Made by a program: the position numbers and the translations under genes. 64,000 nt of DNA from Methanosarcina sp. MTP4 (GTDB taxonomy: Archaea; Halobacteriota; Methanosarcinia; Methanosarcinales; Methanosarcinaceae), in assembly GCF_000970045.1 (NCBI RefSeq), contig NZ_CP009505.1:930001-994000 (forward strand). Reading direction: 5' to 3'. Positions within the stretch are counted from its first letter, which is position 1; each line of letters opens with the position of its first letter. Under the pieces are notes generated by a model. The model was not told where the DNA came from and did no database searches. It saw nothing but the letters and a program-made list of their open reading frames with translations. Below, in pieces: positions 10,023 through 19,122 of the stretch.

Positions 10023-10826
10023 ATGCAAAAAGAAGACCTGGCTTTTTTCCAAAAATGGTTCTCAGACTATATAACAGATTTCTATTCCTCTGATCCTTTT
10101 GTCCGGGAAAACATAGAACTCAAAGCCGAACATACAAAAAAAGTCTGCGAAAATATCCTTTTGCTCGCAAAAGCTGAAAAACTCGGGGAAAATGAATCCC
10201 TTCTTGCCGAAACTGTAGCTCTTTTCCACGACCTGGGACGTTTTGAACAGTTCCTGAAATACAAAACCTTCAAAGATTCCGAGTCCGAAAACCATGCTGT
10301 CCTGGGAGTAAAAATCCTGAAAAAAGCCGGGATACTTTCCCACCTGGTCCCGGAGGAGAGCGACATTATTCTAAAAGCCGTGGAATACCACAACCTCATG
10401 GAGATCCCTGAAGCCACCTCAAACTTTCCTGAACTGCTTTTTTACTCAAGGCTGATCAGGGATGCCGACAAACTTGACATCCTCCGGATAATATGCGAAG
10501 ACTATGAAGAAGAAGATAAATGCCCGAATCCGGCTCTTGAACTTTATTTGCCCGATACCCCGGAATACTCGAAAGCCGTAATAGAAGACATAATGAACAA
10601 CAGGATGGCAAAAATAAAGGATGTTAAAAACCGGAACGACGTTAAACTCCTTCGCCTGACCTGGGTCTTTGACATCAATTTCCCCGAGACCTTTTCCCTC
10701 CTCAAAGAAACACGCTACCTGGAAATAATCATGTCTTCCCTTCCAAAAACCGAAGAAATCCGAAAGGTCATAAGGCACCTTGAAGCCTATCTCGAAAAAC
10801 AGCTTCTGAAGAAGCAGTCTTGTTAA
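10023..10826 (+). CDS. HD-domain phosphohydrolase
   Basis: This 267-residue protein has the HD-superfamily metal ligands in order: a His near residue 38 (AEHTKKV), the HD doublet in LFHDLGRFEQF near residue 75, His in ENHAVLGV, His in EYHNLMEIP, and the late Asp in IRDADKLDIL. Proteins of this superfamily hydrolyse phosphate esters, often of nucleotides; the substrate here cannot be read from sequence. It is cytosolic, with no signal peptide. The ATG at 10023 has no clear ribosome site within 15 bp. The gene stands alone on the plus strand between the TPR pair and the second small membrane-protein gene. Confidence 0.85.
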   Translation: MQKEDLAFFQKWFSDYITDFYSSDPFVRENIELKAEHTKKVCENILLLAKAEKLGENESLLAETVALFHDLGRFEQFLKYKTFKDSESENHAVLGVKILKKAGILSHLVPEESDIILKAVEYHNLMEIPEATSNFPELLFYSRLIRDADKLDILRIICEDYEEEDKCPNPALELYLPDTPEYSKAVIEDIMNNRMAKIKDVKNRNDVKLLRLTWVFDINFPETFSLLKETRYLEIIMSSLPKTEEIRKVIRHLEAYLEKQLLKKQSC

Positions 10827-10933
10827 TAGCTGCCTATGGTTTTATCGGCATATCGAGTGTAAGCTGTTAGTTGTGAGCTGCTTATAATATAAGCTAAAGA
10901 AAGTGTTAATATAACATCCTGTACATATACTCT

Positions 10934-11002
10934 ATAAAGCCTTCTAAAGCATAAAGCCTTCTAAAGCATAAAGCCTTCTAAAGCATAAAGCCTTTCAAAA
11001 GC
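10934..11002. repeat. 17-bp tandem repeat, three perfect copies and one variant
   Basis: The unit ATAAAGCCTTCTAAAGC is repeated exactly at 10934, 10951 and 10968, followed by a variant to 11002. The array ends a few bases before the ribosome site of the small membrane-protein gene at 11020, so it may overlap its promoter or leader. Confidence 0.9.
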
Positions 11003-11019
11003 ACACGGGGGTGGCTAAG

Positions 11020-11217
11020 GTGAGCACAAGAGGGTTTGCAGGAAAGTCGATTATATTTGCGATTTCAGCATATTGCCTCTTATTGGCCCTGTTTCCTTTC
11101 GGATGGGTTATTTTAATTTCAGGCGCAATGCTGCAATCAGAAACGGCAAAAAAGATATTGGGAATTGACATTCCAGCTACAAAGGCAATAGAAAACCGGC
11201 GAATGGAAGAAGACTGA
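11020..11217 (+). CDS. Small single-pass membrane protein, paralogue of the one at 644
   Basis: A 65-residue protein. I prefer GTG 11020 over the in-frame GTG 11011. The GGGGGTGG ribosome site (about 11006-11014) then has normal spacing, and the N-terminus (MSTRGFAGKSI) lines up with that of the paralogue at 644 (MDTLKGLAGKSI). One membrane segment covers residues about 10-34 and contains LLLALFPFGWVILI. A charged tail with KKILGIDIPA follows. The function is unknown. The tail is longer than in the other copy and ends in NRRMEED. Confidence 0.7.
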   Translation: MSTRGFAGKSIIFAISAYCLLLALFPFGWVILISGAMLQSETAKKILGIDIPATKAIENRRMEED

Positions 11218-11320
11218 GAAACAGGCAGCCATCATAAGAAAAACCGGCAATTCGAGTACCAGAAAGATAAGAGTTGAAAGAGTGGATACTTTACACCTTT
11301 AGAAATCCACTCGTTGCATC

Positions 11321-11503
11321 TTACTCCTTATATCGCCTGCAAGCTTCATTTCCGAGGCTTCGCCTGTAATCGGAACGGACCTGTTTTTTAAGCTGCTCGT
11401 TGAGCAGTGTTTCCAGGGCTTCATCATCTGGCATTTTTTCCTGTTTTTCGTTTTCCCTTTTCATTTCCCTTTCCTTTTCCATGATATCTTTTCCCACGTA
11501 CAT
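11321..11503 (-). CDS. Small highly charged protein of unknown function
   Basis: A 60-residue protein with a good ribosome site: GAGGTG lies 8 bases before ATG 11503. It is rich in Lys, Arg and Glu, with probable helical stretches (MEKEREMKRENEKQ, then EALETLLNEQLKKQ) and no membrane segment. It follows the NIF3-type gene on the same strand by 35 bp, so the two may share a transcript. No family is recognised. Confidence 0.55.
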   Translation of the reverse strand: MYVGKDIMEKEREMKRENEKQEKMPDDEALETLLNEQLKKQVRSDYRRSLGNEACRRYKE

Positions 11504-11538
11504 GATCCGGCACCTCTAAATTCGGGATAAAACGTAAT

Positions 11539-12288
11539 TCAGCCCCATGGTATTGCTTTGAGCCCCGAAGGCTGCTCGATAAATTCCACCTCAAGGCCGA
11601 GTAGTTCCCGGAGCCTGGGGCAGAGGGCTTCCATCCCTGGGTTTTCCGTGGCGTAGTGGGTGGCATCTATCAGGCAGAGGTCTCCGTTCGACCTGAGGAC
11701 GTCGTGCTTCAGTTCGGAGGACACAAAGGCTTCTGCGCCCCTTTCTCGGGCAATCTGGAGGTACTCATTCCGAAAACCACAGCCCCCGTAAACCATTACA
11801 CGCCTGACCTCCTCTTTTTCCCCGGCATACATGATAGGGGTTCTCAGGTACTCTGAGACTCGGGCAGCCAGTTCCGCGGAAGAGCAGGGATCGATTTCCC
11901 CGATCCTTCCCATTTCGACTTCCTCGACATTCCGGAGTCCCAGGCGTGCCGCAAGCACATCATTTATTCCTCCTTTAGCCCGGTCGTAATTGGTATGCAT
12001 GCTGTAGAGGGATATGCCGTTCTCAAGGGCAAGCCTGAGAGAGGTTGCAAGAGGCTTTGAGATTATATTTACCGGCCTGAAGATCAGGGTATGGTGGGTA
12101 ATCAGCAGGTCCGCCCTGATTTCAGCAGCTTTTTCAAGGACGTAAGCGTTTGCGTCCAGGGCAACTGCAATTTTTTGAACGTCATTTTCCAGGTCCAGGA
12201 TTAGCCCTATCCTACCTTCGTCAAAGTCCTCCGCAAGTTCAGGAGGTGCGATTTCTTCAAGAATTTCTACTATTTTTGCAAGTTCCAT
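11539..12288 (-). CDS. NIF3-like dinuclear metal centre protein
   Basis: The 249 residues match the NIF3/YbgI (DUF34) family. The metal-binding signature LLITHHTLIF lies near residue 60-70, a second patch is SMHTNYDRAKGG, and the C-terminal ligands are in DATHYATENPG. Length is typical for the short form that lacks the central insert. Family members form hexameric rings with a two-metal site per subunit; the true reaction is not settled, and annotation as GTP cyclohydrolase is often transferred without proof. The start at ATG 12288 gives the family N-terminus (MELAKIVEILEEIAPP). It is probably the first gene of a two-gene unit with the small protein at 11503. Confidence 0.9.
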   Translation of the reverse strand: MELAKIVEILEEIAPPELAEDFDEGRIGLILDLENDVQKIAVALDANAYVLEKAAEIRADLLITHHTLIFRPVNIISKPLATSLRLALENGISLYSMHTNYDRAKGGINDVLAARLGLRNVEEVEMGRIGEIDPCSSAELAARVSEYLRTPIMYAGEKEEVRRVMVYGGCGFRNEYLQIARERGAEAFVSSELKHDVLRSNGDLCLIDATHYATENPGMEALCPRLRELLGLEVEFIEQPSGLKAIPWG

Positions 12289-12820
12289 GGAAAAGCCCCT
12301 CTAATGGATGTAAATTTCACTATTTTGGGATATGTCACGTACTAAGTTGCCATGGATATTTAAATATCTCCTTCCTGCGACCATGTTCTCTTCCCGATTG
12401 CATTCCCTTCGTAATACTTCAGCAGGAAATCCCCCAGGTCTTTAGTTTAGGGGTCGTTAACGTAGACATCCTGTGCGCTTAAACACTGAACACTTTTTTC
12501 AAGCCCAATTTTTGGGGAGGTTGACCCCTATTTATACTTTTCTTTAATTCCGCACAGCAGGGCTCAGGAGGTAAAAGGGAAAGGTTCATAAACCTTCACC
12601 AAACAACAAATTCAAAAAATTTATTATAAATATCCGCAAAACTTAAAATATGTTAAAAAAAGATATTTACAAAGACATCTGTCAAATTACAGGCATAAAG
12701 GCAAAAATGATACAATAAAAAAGAGAAGAACGCTGCAAAATTGAATTGCCTGAAGAAAAACTTTAGTCACGTTATATAATCAACGTTCCAATCTATAACG
12801 ATCATCACTTAAAAAATGCA
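12289..12820. other. Divergent intergenic region, no gene seen
   Basis: The gap between the minus-strand NIF3-type gene and the plus-strand PGF-CTERM protein is AT-rich, especially after 12590. I see no coding frame with a ribosome site. It must contain both promoters. A 25-bp repeat array occupies its right end. Confidence 0.4.
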
Positions 12821-12920
12821 TAAAAGAATTCAATAACAGAATACCTAAAAGAATTCAATAACAGAATACCTAAAAGAATTCAATAACAGAATACCTAAAA
12901 GAATTCAATAACAGAATACC
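12821..12920. repeat. 25-bp tandem repeat, four perfect copies
   Basis: A 25-bp unit beginning TAAAAGAATTCAATAACAG repeats exactly at 12821, 12846, 12871 and 12896, with a partial fifth copy. It ends 80 bp before the start codon of the surface protein at 13001, within its probable promoter or leader region. Confidence 0.95.
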
Positions 12921-13000
12921 TAAAAGAATACGAGAATGTGTTAATATTTCCGGAGGATGAGGGCACTGCATCACCAGTGTCAATTCAGGGAGGGATAACT

Positions 13001-14620
13001 ATGGTTAAAAAAACCTTACTTCTGGCATTACTCATCGTTTTTATCCTCTCCTGCCTTTCTACTGCTGCTCTTGCTGCAGATGATGTGGAGTGGGTGGAGA
13101 AGCTTAACGATAAAAAACTTTACTGGGGAGATTCCGTCACAGTCGGAGGCTATGTAGTTAAAGCAGAAGACTTTCATGACGAAGGAACGGTGTTTGTCAC
13201 TATTTCAAAAGATGGGGAAGAACTGAAAAGTGGCCCTCTTGCTGCGGGGCTGGAACTCGAATATGACGATGAAATAAAGGTCTATGCCCAGAAAGTGGAC
13301 CCTAATTATGAAATCATTAAAAAGAACGGGATAGAGTTCAAAACTGACAACTGGAACCCTTATGCCCAGCTGGATATTCTCCTCAGGGGAAAACCCGGTT
13401 TCGATATCGACGTTGACACGGACCAGAACAGCTACGACCCGAAATCTGCTGCCGATAGCAGGATAGATGTGACGATAAACGTTAAGAACGACGGAGACGC
13501 AAAAGCCGAAAACGTTGTGCTGACAATTGACACTGCAGGGCTTGAGGTAATAAGTGGAAAAACAAAGTACACTTACACAAAGGTCCTGAAAGGCGAAGCA
13601 TTGGAGCCGATTACCCTCACATTGAAGACCCCTGCACCCTGGGAAGATACCGATTATAAAATAATCGCAAAGACCGAGTTCGAGGATTTCAAGGATGAAG
13701 GGTACGAAGACGAGGGGTCCAAGACCATAAAGATCAAGCGGAAATGGGATCTTATAGTCTCGAAGAGTGCAACAAAAGAGCGCCACATGGGAGAACCCGT
13801 ATATGTTTCAATGTCAGTCCGGAATGGCGGCCTCTGCGCTATTAAGGATATCGAACTTACGGATACGCTGGTCTCGGGCATGCGGCTTGAAGAAGATATT
13901 GAGCTTGGCACAACCCTTTCCCTGGAAGCAGGGGAAGTTGCTGCGGACGTCTTCAAGTATACGCTTATCCCGGAGAAACCCGGAACTTTCACCTTCCCAA
14001 AAGCAGTTGCTACTTTCACCCTGCCCAACGGGGCGAGCAAAAAAGTCGAATCCGACAATTCCGACAAGACCAAAATCTACGGTCCGAACATAATCCTTAC
14101 CAAATCACTCAGCACACAGCAGCTTGAGGAAGGAGATGAACTGACGGTCACGGTAACCGTAAAGAACTCAGGTAACGTTGACTCAAGCGTAACGGTAACA
14201 GATACCGTTCCCCCGGAAGCAAAATTCATAAGTGGGGAAACAAGCTATAAAGGAGTTCTCCAGAGCGGGGGCGGGGCAAAGACCATCAAATACATCCTGC
14301 AGATGCACAGCGAAGGGGAAATCCAGCTGCCCCCCTGCAGAGCAACTTTCCTTGACCTTGAAAGCTACAAGGGAGAAGTCGATTCCAATACCCCTGCTGT
14401 CGTGAATGTGGGAACCCTGACCCTGGAAGCAAGCAGTGAACAGCAACAGCCCGCAGGGTCAACGGAATCCAATCAGGAAAAGAAAGAAGAACCCGATGAT
14501 ACCCATGTGAAAACCGGCGGGACCGAAGAGGATTACGGGGACACCCCGGGCTTTGGTTCCCTTTTTGCGGCCCTCGGGCTGCTGGGAGTTGCAGGGCTCA
14601 GGAAAAAAGGGCTCGTCTGA
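13001..14620 (+). CDS. PGF-CTERM surface protein with beta-sandwich repeats
   Basis: The start is placed at ATG 13001 because GGAGG (12989-12993) precedes it and a signal peptide follows at once (VKKTLLLALLIVFILS, cut near ALAADD). The upstream in-frame ATG at 12938 would bury it. The mature 539-residue product has several CARDB/DUF11-like modules: VTINVKNDGDAKAENVVL near residue 160, VSMSVRNGGLCAIKDIEL near 270, and VTVTVKNSGNVDSSVTV near 390. A Ser/Glu/Gln-rich linker follows, then the C-terminal sorting signal TPGFGSLFAALGLLGV with basic RKK. PGF-CTERM tails are processed by archaeosortase A and lipid-linked, so this should be anchored outside the cell at the S-layer. The ligand is unknown. 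A hairpin terminator follows directly. Confidence 0.88.
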   Translation: MVKKTLLLALLIVFILSCLSTAALAADDVEWVEKLNDKKLYWGDSVTVGGYVVKAEDFHDEGTVFVTISKDGEELKSGPLAAGLELEYDDEIKVYAQKVDPNYEIIKKNGIEFKTDNWNPYAQLDILLRGKPGFDIDVDTDQNSYDPKSAADSRIDVTINVKNDGDAKAENVVLTIDTAGLEVISGKTKYTYTKVLKGEALEPITLTLKTPAPWEDTDYKIIAKTEFEDFKDEGYEDEGSKTIKIKRKWDLIVSKSATKERHMGEPVYVSMSVRNGGLCAIKDIELTDTLVSGMRLEEDIELGTTLSLEAGEVAADVFKYTLIPEKPGTFTFPKAVATFTLPNGASKKVESDNSDKTKIYGPNIILTKSLSTQQLEEGDELTVTVTVKNSGNVDSSVTVTDTVPPEAKFISGETSYKGVLQSGGGAKTIKYILQMHSEGEIQLPPCRATFLDLESYKGEVDSNTPAVVNVGTLTLEASSEQQQPAGSTESNQEKKEEPDDTHVKTGGTEEDYGDTPGFGSLFAALGLLGVAGLRKKGLV

Positions 14621-14632
14621 AAATTACTCAGG

Positions 14633-14657
14633 AGAGCGTTTTTAAGCGCTCTTTTTG
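14633..14657 (+). terminator. Hairpin terminator after the PGF-CTERM gene
   Basis: AGAGCG at 14633-14638 pairs with CGCTCT at 14647-14652 around an 8-base loop, followed by a T run. It begins 12 bp after the stop codon. Confidence 0.7.
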
Positions 14658-14897
14658 AGATTCCCTTTTTTCAGAAACTCCAAGACTTCCTTTTTTCAGA
14701 AACTCTTTTTGAGCTGCTCTCCCGGATTTCCGGGGAGCATAACTTTTCTCTTATTTATTCCTCAAAATTTTCTTCTTTTAAGTTTTCTATTTTTTCATTC
14801 CTTTTTTTGCATATTCCATTTTGAACTCCTCTATTTGCTCATTCCTTTTCGACTCATTTCATTCTTTAATACCTTTTTCAACCAGTTTCTCTATCTA

Positions 14898-14951
14898 CCG
14901 ACAGAATCTGATTTTTCAAGGTATCTTTCTGGCGAATAACCCTTCTGTCGG
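14898..14951. promoter_or_regulatory. Widely spaced inverted repeat upstream of the DHH gene
   Basis: A perfect 9-bp inverted repeat, CCGACAGAA (14898-14906) and TTCTGTCGG (14943-14951), is separated by 36 bp. It lies about 75 bp before the start of the DHH phosphoesterase in a 367-bp gap otherwise full of pyrimidine tracts. It could be an RNA stem in the leader or an operator. Chance is possible. Confidence 0.3.
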
Positions 14952-15024
14952 AAAATAAGTAAAAGCTTAAAAATAAGAAAGGAAACTTCTTTACTCCCAA
15001 GTAAAAGAAAAAAGGAAGCCCAGA

Positions 15025-16023
15025 ATGAAAGAACCCCACGACTTGCTAACAGCAAAAACCCTGATCCTGACCCACGGAGATTCGGACGGGATATGCTCGG
15101 GTGCCATTGCAAAGAGTGCCTACTTGGATGCATCCGTATACTTCACAAATCCGGTTAGCCTTCTGGATAAGCTGAACGAGATCAGAGACGTTAAAAACCT
15201 CATCATCTGTGACATCGCAATTAATGAAAGGCACTGCTTCGAACTTTACTCCAGGCTCCAGGACCTTGCTAAAAAGTGTAACCTCTACTACATTGACCAC
15301 CACCCTCTCCCGGAAAGCTGTATGGAAGATGAAAAAGGGGGAGAAGAATGGTTTTACAATGACTGCACAGGACCCTGCAGTTCTGAACTAACCTTCCGTG
15401 TCTTTGAAGATCTTCTGAGCCGGGACATGAGGAGGGTTGCTATCTACGGGGCTATAGGGGACTTTTGCGACAACACGCCCCACGTGAAGCACTGGGTAAG
15501 GGACTGGGACAAGCGAAGCCTCTACTTCCAGGCAGGGACCCTGATCCAGGCGGTGCTCCAGAAAGGCAAGGACTACGAATTCAAGAGGACTCTCCTGAAT
15601 CCTCTCTCAAGGGATAGGATTCCTTCAAGGATTCCGGACCTCCTGGAACTTGCCCGGGATGCGGCCCTGAACGAAGAAAAGATCCGGGTCTTTGTCAAAC
15701 AAAACGTGAAAGTCCTGAAAAACAGCGCGTATATTGTAAATACGAATAACTCCATTTCAAAAGCAGCTATCTACGCAGCCTCATACGGCCGGAGGGAAGT
15801 TGGTATTGCAGCCGAACACCGTCCGAAAAAAGGGATATACGACCTGAGCATCCGTTCCAGGGGGCATGCAGACGTGAACCGGCTCCTGCGCAGCATTGCT
15901 CCCCGGTTCGGAGGAAGCGGCGGTGGGCATCCTCACGCGGGAGGGGCACGCATCCCCGAAGAATCCTTTGAGGCTTTTCTCCACGCCTTCGATGCCGGGC
16001 TTGGAGAAGCAGAAATGAGGTAA
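15025..16023 (+). CDS. DHH/DHHA1 phosphoesterase (RecJ-like)
   Basis: This 332-residue protein has an N-terminal DHH domain: THGDSDGICSGAI near residue 17, the DHH-type motif YIDHHPLP near residue 92, and AIGDFCDN near 150. The DHHA1 domain follows, with the Gly-rich nucleic-acid or phosphate motif GGSGGGHPHAGGARI near residue 298. Archaeal members include RecJ-like nucleases and oligonucleotide phosphodiesterases; which one applies cannot be settled here. The ribosome site AAGGAAG lies 8 bp before ATG 15025. The EngB-type GTPase gene starts 7 bp after the stop, so the two are almost certainly cotranscribed. Confidence 0.88.
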   Translation: MKEPHDLLTAKTLILTHGDSDGICSGAIAKSAYLDASVYFTNPVSLLDKLNEIRDVKNLIICDIAINERHCFELYSRLQDLAKKCNLYYIDHHPLPESCMEDEKGGEEWFYNDCTGPCSSELTFRVFEDLLSRDMRRVAIYGAIGDFCDNTPHVKHWVRDWDKRSLYFQAGTLIQAVLQKGKDYEFKRTLLNPLSRDRIPSRIPDLLELARDAALNEEKIRVFVKQNVKVLKNSAYIVNTNNSISKAAIYAASYGRREVGIAAEHRPKKGIYDLSIRSRGHADVNRLLRSIAPRFGGSGGGHPHAGGARIPEESFEAFLHAFDAGLGEAEMR

Positions 16024-16030
16024 AGAAAAA

Positions 16031-16660
16031 ATGAAAGCAAGCAAAACCGTGGAACAAAACGGTACAAACCTTGAAATCCTCTTCGTCGGGCGCTCCAATG
16101 TGGGCAAATCCTCTCTCATAAAGGAACTTTTCGGAGCAAAAGTAAGGGTCGGAAAACGCCCCGGGGTTACCCTGCGCCCCTTCCACGTCCAGCTCTCGGA
16201 CCTGCTCGTCACCGACATGCCGGGCTTCGGTTTTATGAGCGGGGTCAAGGACCGGAAACAGGATATCGTGAAAGACAAGATTGTACACTACATCGAAAAC
16301 AATGCCGAAAGGATCAAGCTTGGAGTCCTGGTGATAGATGGCCCCTTCTTCCCGGATGTCGTCGACCGCTGGGATGCCAGGGACCAGATCCCCATTGACA
16401 TTGAGATGTTCGATTTCCTGAGGGAAGTCGGGATCGATACCCTGATAGCTGCAAACAAGATGGACAAAGTCAAAGAAAACGAGTATGACCCTCTCCTGGA
16501 TGAAATCGCAGCCCGCCTTGGGCTTGAGCCCCCATGGGAAAACTGGAAACACCTGATCGCCCCGATCAGCGTCAAGAAAGGGGACTTAAAACCCCTCAAG
16601 AGCCTCCTGAAAGACAGGCTGCACGAAATGAAGCGGGATGACCTGTTCAAGTATATTTGA
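16031..16660 (+). CDS. engB: EngB-type GTP-binding protein
   Basis: This 209-residue P-loop GTPase of the TrmE-Era-EngA-EngB group has G1 GRSNVGKSSLIKELFG near residue 20, G3 DMPGFGF near 61, and G4 ANKMDKV near 140. The short N-terminus before G1 is typical of EngB (YihA/YsxC). Bacterial EngB acts in large-subunit ribosome assembly; the archaeal role is inferred from that. It is the second gene of a pair with the DHH phosphoesterase. Confidence 0.88.
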   Translation: MKASKTVEQNGTNLEILFVGRSNVGKSSLIKELFGAKVRVGKRPGVTLRPFHVQLSDLLVTDMPGFGFMSGVKDRKQDIVKDKIVHYIENNAERIKLGVLVIDGPFFPDVVDRWDARDQIPIDIEMFDFLREVGIDTLIAANKMDKVKENEYDPLLDEIAARLGLEPPWENWKHLIAPISVKKGDLKPLKSLLKDRLHEMKRDDLFKYI

Positions 16661-16871
16661 TAACCTTGAAAAGCCTTGAGTGTCCAGAGTTCCGTAAACT
16701 GGTTACTTCCAAAGAGCTTGGATGACTAAAACAAAAAGAGAAAACTTGGAAGAATTTGAACTAAAATAAACATTGGGCTCAGCCCACAAAGAACATTTAT
16801 ACAGAGCCCAAAATTTTGTTTATAATGAGTCCATCTGGAATATCGAAAGTACTCATATCTAAAAAACTTAA

Positions 16872-17228
16872 TTATTTTTCTCTTATAATTTCACGTTCAA
16901 GAATAATTTTTGAAGCTTTAATGCCCAACTTATAAGAAATAACACTGATCACAAGACCAACTAAAACTCCAGATAAGCCTGTGAGTAATAAACCCAGAAA
17001 AGGAGATAATAAGGTAATTATGAGAGTTAACCACTTGATCTTCTTATTTTCTTCAACATGTTCATTTTCTGAATTTAACTCGATAGGACCTGTATTGACC
17101 ACAACGGTTGTTCCAACTTCAATTAAATCTTTTTTCCCAAATCCTCCACATTTTGGGCAAGATCCACTATGATTTGATCCTAAAGGTTCTCCACACAATT
17201 TGCAGATCGTGGTTATTTTCTCATCCAT
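16872..17228 (-). CDS. Zinc-ribbon membrane protein of unknown function
   Basis: The 118 residues begin with a zinc ribbon of two CxxC pairs (CKLCGEPLGSNHSGSCPKCGG, residues about 9-29). A polar linker follows, then a hydrophobic region forming two close membrane segments (about residues 68-105), with a basic and acidic tail. The shape is that of small archaeal zinc-ribbon membrane proteins with no known role. ATG 17228 lacks a clear ribosome site. The gene stands alone between convergent engB and the ligase. Confidence 0.65.
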   Translation of the reverse strand: MDEKITTICKLCGEPLGSNHSGSCPKCGGFGKKDLIEVGTTVVVNTGPIELNSENEHVEENKKIKWLTLIITLLSPFLGLLLTGLSGVLVGLVISVISYKLGIKASKIILEREIIREK

Positions 17229-17323
17229 CTAAGACTACCAAAATTGTACACTTGCAATTTTAACATATAATCAACTTTGATCGAAAATAATTTGATGAGT
17301 TAATGATATAAAAAAGATTACAT

Positions 17324-19027
17324 TTATAGCTTTTTCCGCTGCTGAGAATAGACCCTTTCGATCCTCTGGATGTTGTCAGCTTCATCAGGGGCCTTATCGT
17401 TCCGGATACGGATAAAGCGGGGGAAGCGCAGGGCAAAACCCGAGTCGTAGTTGGGGCTCTTCTGGATTTCTTCGAAAGCGATTTCGACCACTACTTTTGG
17501 CCGGACAGCAAAAACTCCTCCGGCTTCCCCGCCCATGAGCCCGGAGAGCATTTCTGTGAGCTCTTTTAGCTGTTCGTCACTCAGACCGGTGCCTACCTTG
17601 CCAATCTGCAGGAAGCGGGTTGTATCAGAGTCGTAGCAGCCGACTGTGTACGAGCCTATAAGGTTGGCCCGTCTCCCGAAACCCCATTCGGCGCCGATGA
17701 CCACAAGGTCAAGGGTTTCCATTAGAGGCTTTTTCTTGAGCCAGTTCTTACCACGTTTTCCAGGGGAATAAATGGAATCCGGATTTTTGACCATGATGCC
17801 TTCGTGCCCGGCATCCAGGGCTTCCTGATATATCTTTTCCACGAGTTCGAGATCGCCTGTGATGACCTGCTCGTCTACGGAAATGGACCTGGAATCCTCA
17901 ACCGAACTTTCCACGCAGGACCGGAGGGCTTTTCGCCGCTCGCGGAGGGGGAGGTAGATAAGGGTCTCCCCGTTCAGGTACATGATGTCAAAGAGATTGA
18001 GCTGAATCGGAATAGAGGCGGCTTTCTCAGCCACGTCATACTTGCGCCGGAAACGCTTCAGGATCTCCTGGAAAGCCCTCGGTTTGCCGTCTTCTGCCAC
18101 AGCTACGGCTTCCCCGTCCAGGATTGCGGATTCAGCTTTCACATGCTTCCGGACGATGTCCACAAGGTCGGGGAGGGAGTTTGTTACGTTTTCGAGTTTC
18201 CTTGAGAAAATGGTTACCGAATTTCTGTCCTTGTGGATCTGGACCCTGGCTCCGTCGAACTTCCATTCGATTGCAGCTTCCTTCATGTCCCTGATATCAG
18301 CATCGATGTCCGGGCTGATCTGGGAGAGCATCATTTTGATGGGGCGGTTTATTTCGATCCCAAGCTTTTTCAGGCCCTCAACTCCCTCGGCCTTGGCTGC
18401 GGCAGCCACATCCCCCAGGTCGTTTGTGACCATAAAAGCTTGTTCCACAACATCTGCCGGCACGTTGAAAGCCTTTGCAATAGCATCCCTGACGACGCCT
18501 TCCCCAACTCCGATGCGCAGCTCTTCAAGGGCGAGGCGGGCTATGAACTTTGCTTCCCTGGGGTTGGAAGAGTTGAAAAGGAACTGAAGATTTTTGATTT
18601 TCAAGTTCTGGGAGCCTTTTCCCGTGGCTTCGGAAGCGGTAATGAAACGCTGGTAGACTTCGGAGATGGAAAATTCGGACTCCTCTTCCAGGAAAGAAGT
18701 AAAAGTGATCTGGTTTTTCTTCTTTTCCTTCAGGATCAGGAGGGCGGTCTCCCCTATGTCCCCTGTGGTCCGGATCAGGGCTTCAATACTCTTTACCGAC
18801 ATCCCCGACGCTTTCGAAAGAGACGCATAAAGGAGGCTGGTCCCTATCCCCAGCTGTTTTCCTGTCCAGGCAGGGAACACTTCACTCATGATAAAGTGGG
18901 TTGCCAGGGGCAGTTCTTCAACTTCCACTTTCCGTAGAAATTCCGCAACCTTATTCGTGGTTTCTATGGTACTCGATATTTTCTCGATGGCCTGGCAGGT
19001 CTCTGCAAATTCCCTGAAGCTCGTCAT
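17324..19027 (-). CDS. lig: ATP-dependent DNA ligase
   Basis: This 567-residue ligase has the usual archaeal/LIG1 layout. An N-terminal DNA-binding domain covers roughly residues 1-210. The adenylation domain carries motif [14 protein letters not shown] (active-site Lys near residue 255) and motif III near LDGEAVAV. Motif IV is in EGIMVKNP and motif V in WLKKKPL. A C-terminal OB-fold reaches [15 protein letters not shown]. Length is normal for the family. It seals nicks in replication and repair using ATP. ATG 19027 follows GGGA closely. The gene lies downstream of hom on the same strand (95-bp gap). Confidence 0.95.
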   Translation of the reverse strand: MTSFREFAETCQAIEKISSTIETTNKVAEFLRKVEVEELPLATHFIMSEVFPAWTGKQLGIGTSLLYASLSKASGMSVKSIEALIRTTGDIGETALLILKEKKKNQITFTSFLEEESEFSISEVYQRFITASEATGKGSQNLKIKNLQFLFNSSNPREAKFIARLALEELRIGVGEGVVRDAIAKAFNVPADVVEQAFMVTNDLGDVAAAAKAEGVEGLKKLGIEINRPIKMMLSQISPDIDADIRDMKEAAIEWKFDGARVQIHKDRNSVTIFSRKLENVTNSLPDLVDIVRKHVKAESAILDGEAVAVAEDGKPRAFQEILKRFRRKYDVAEKAASIPIQLNLFDIMYLNGETLIYLPLRERRKALRSCVESSVEDSRSISVDEQVITGDLELVEKIYQEALDAGHEGIMVKNPDSIYSPGKRGKNWLKKKPLMETLDLVVIGAEWGFGRRANLIGSYTVGCYDSDTTRFLQIGKVGTGLSDEQLKELTEMLSGLMGGEAGGVFAVRPKVVVEIAFEEIQKSPNYDSGFALRFPRFIRIRNDKAPDEADNIQRIERVYSQQRKKL

Positions 19028-19122
19028 GGTCCCAGCAGCTTTTATTTTTTTGGTTTACGATGTGTTAGCTATTTTAGCTCTTCGGGCATCCGGATTTTGA
19101 TCCGCAGCCTTTCTGTTTCCTT

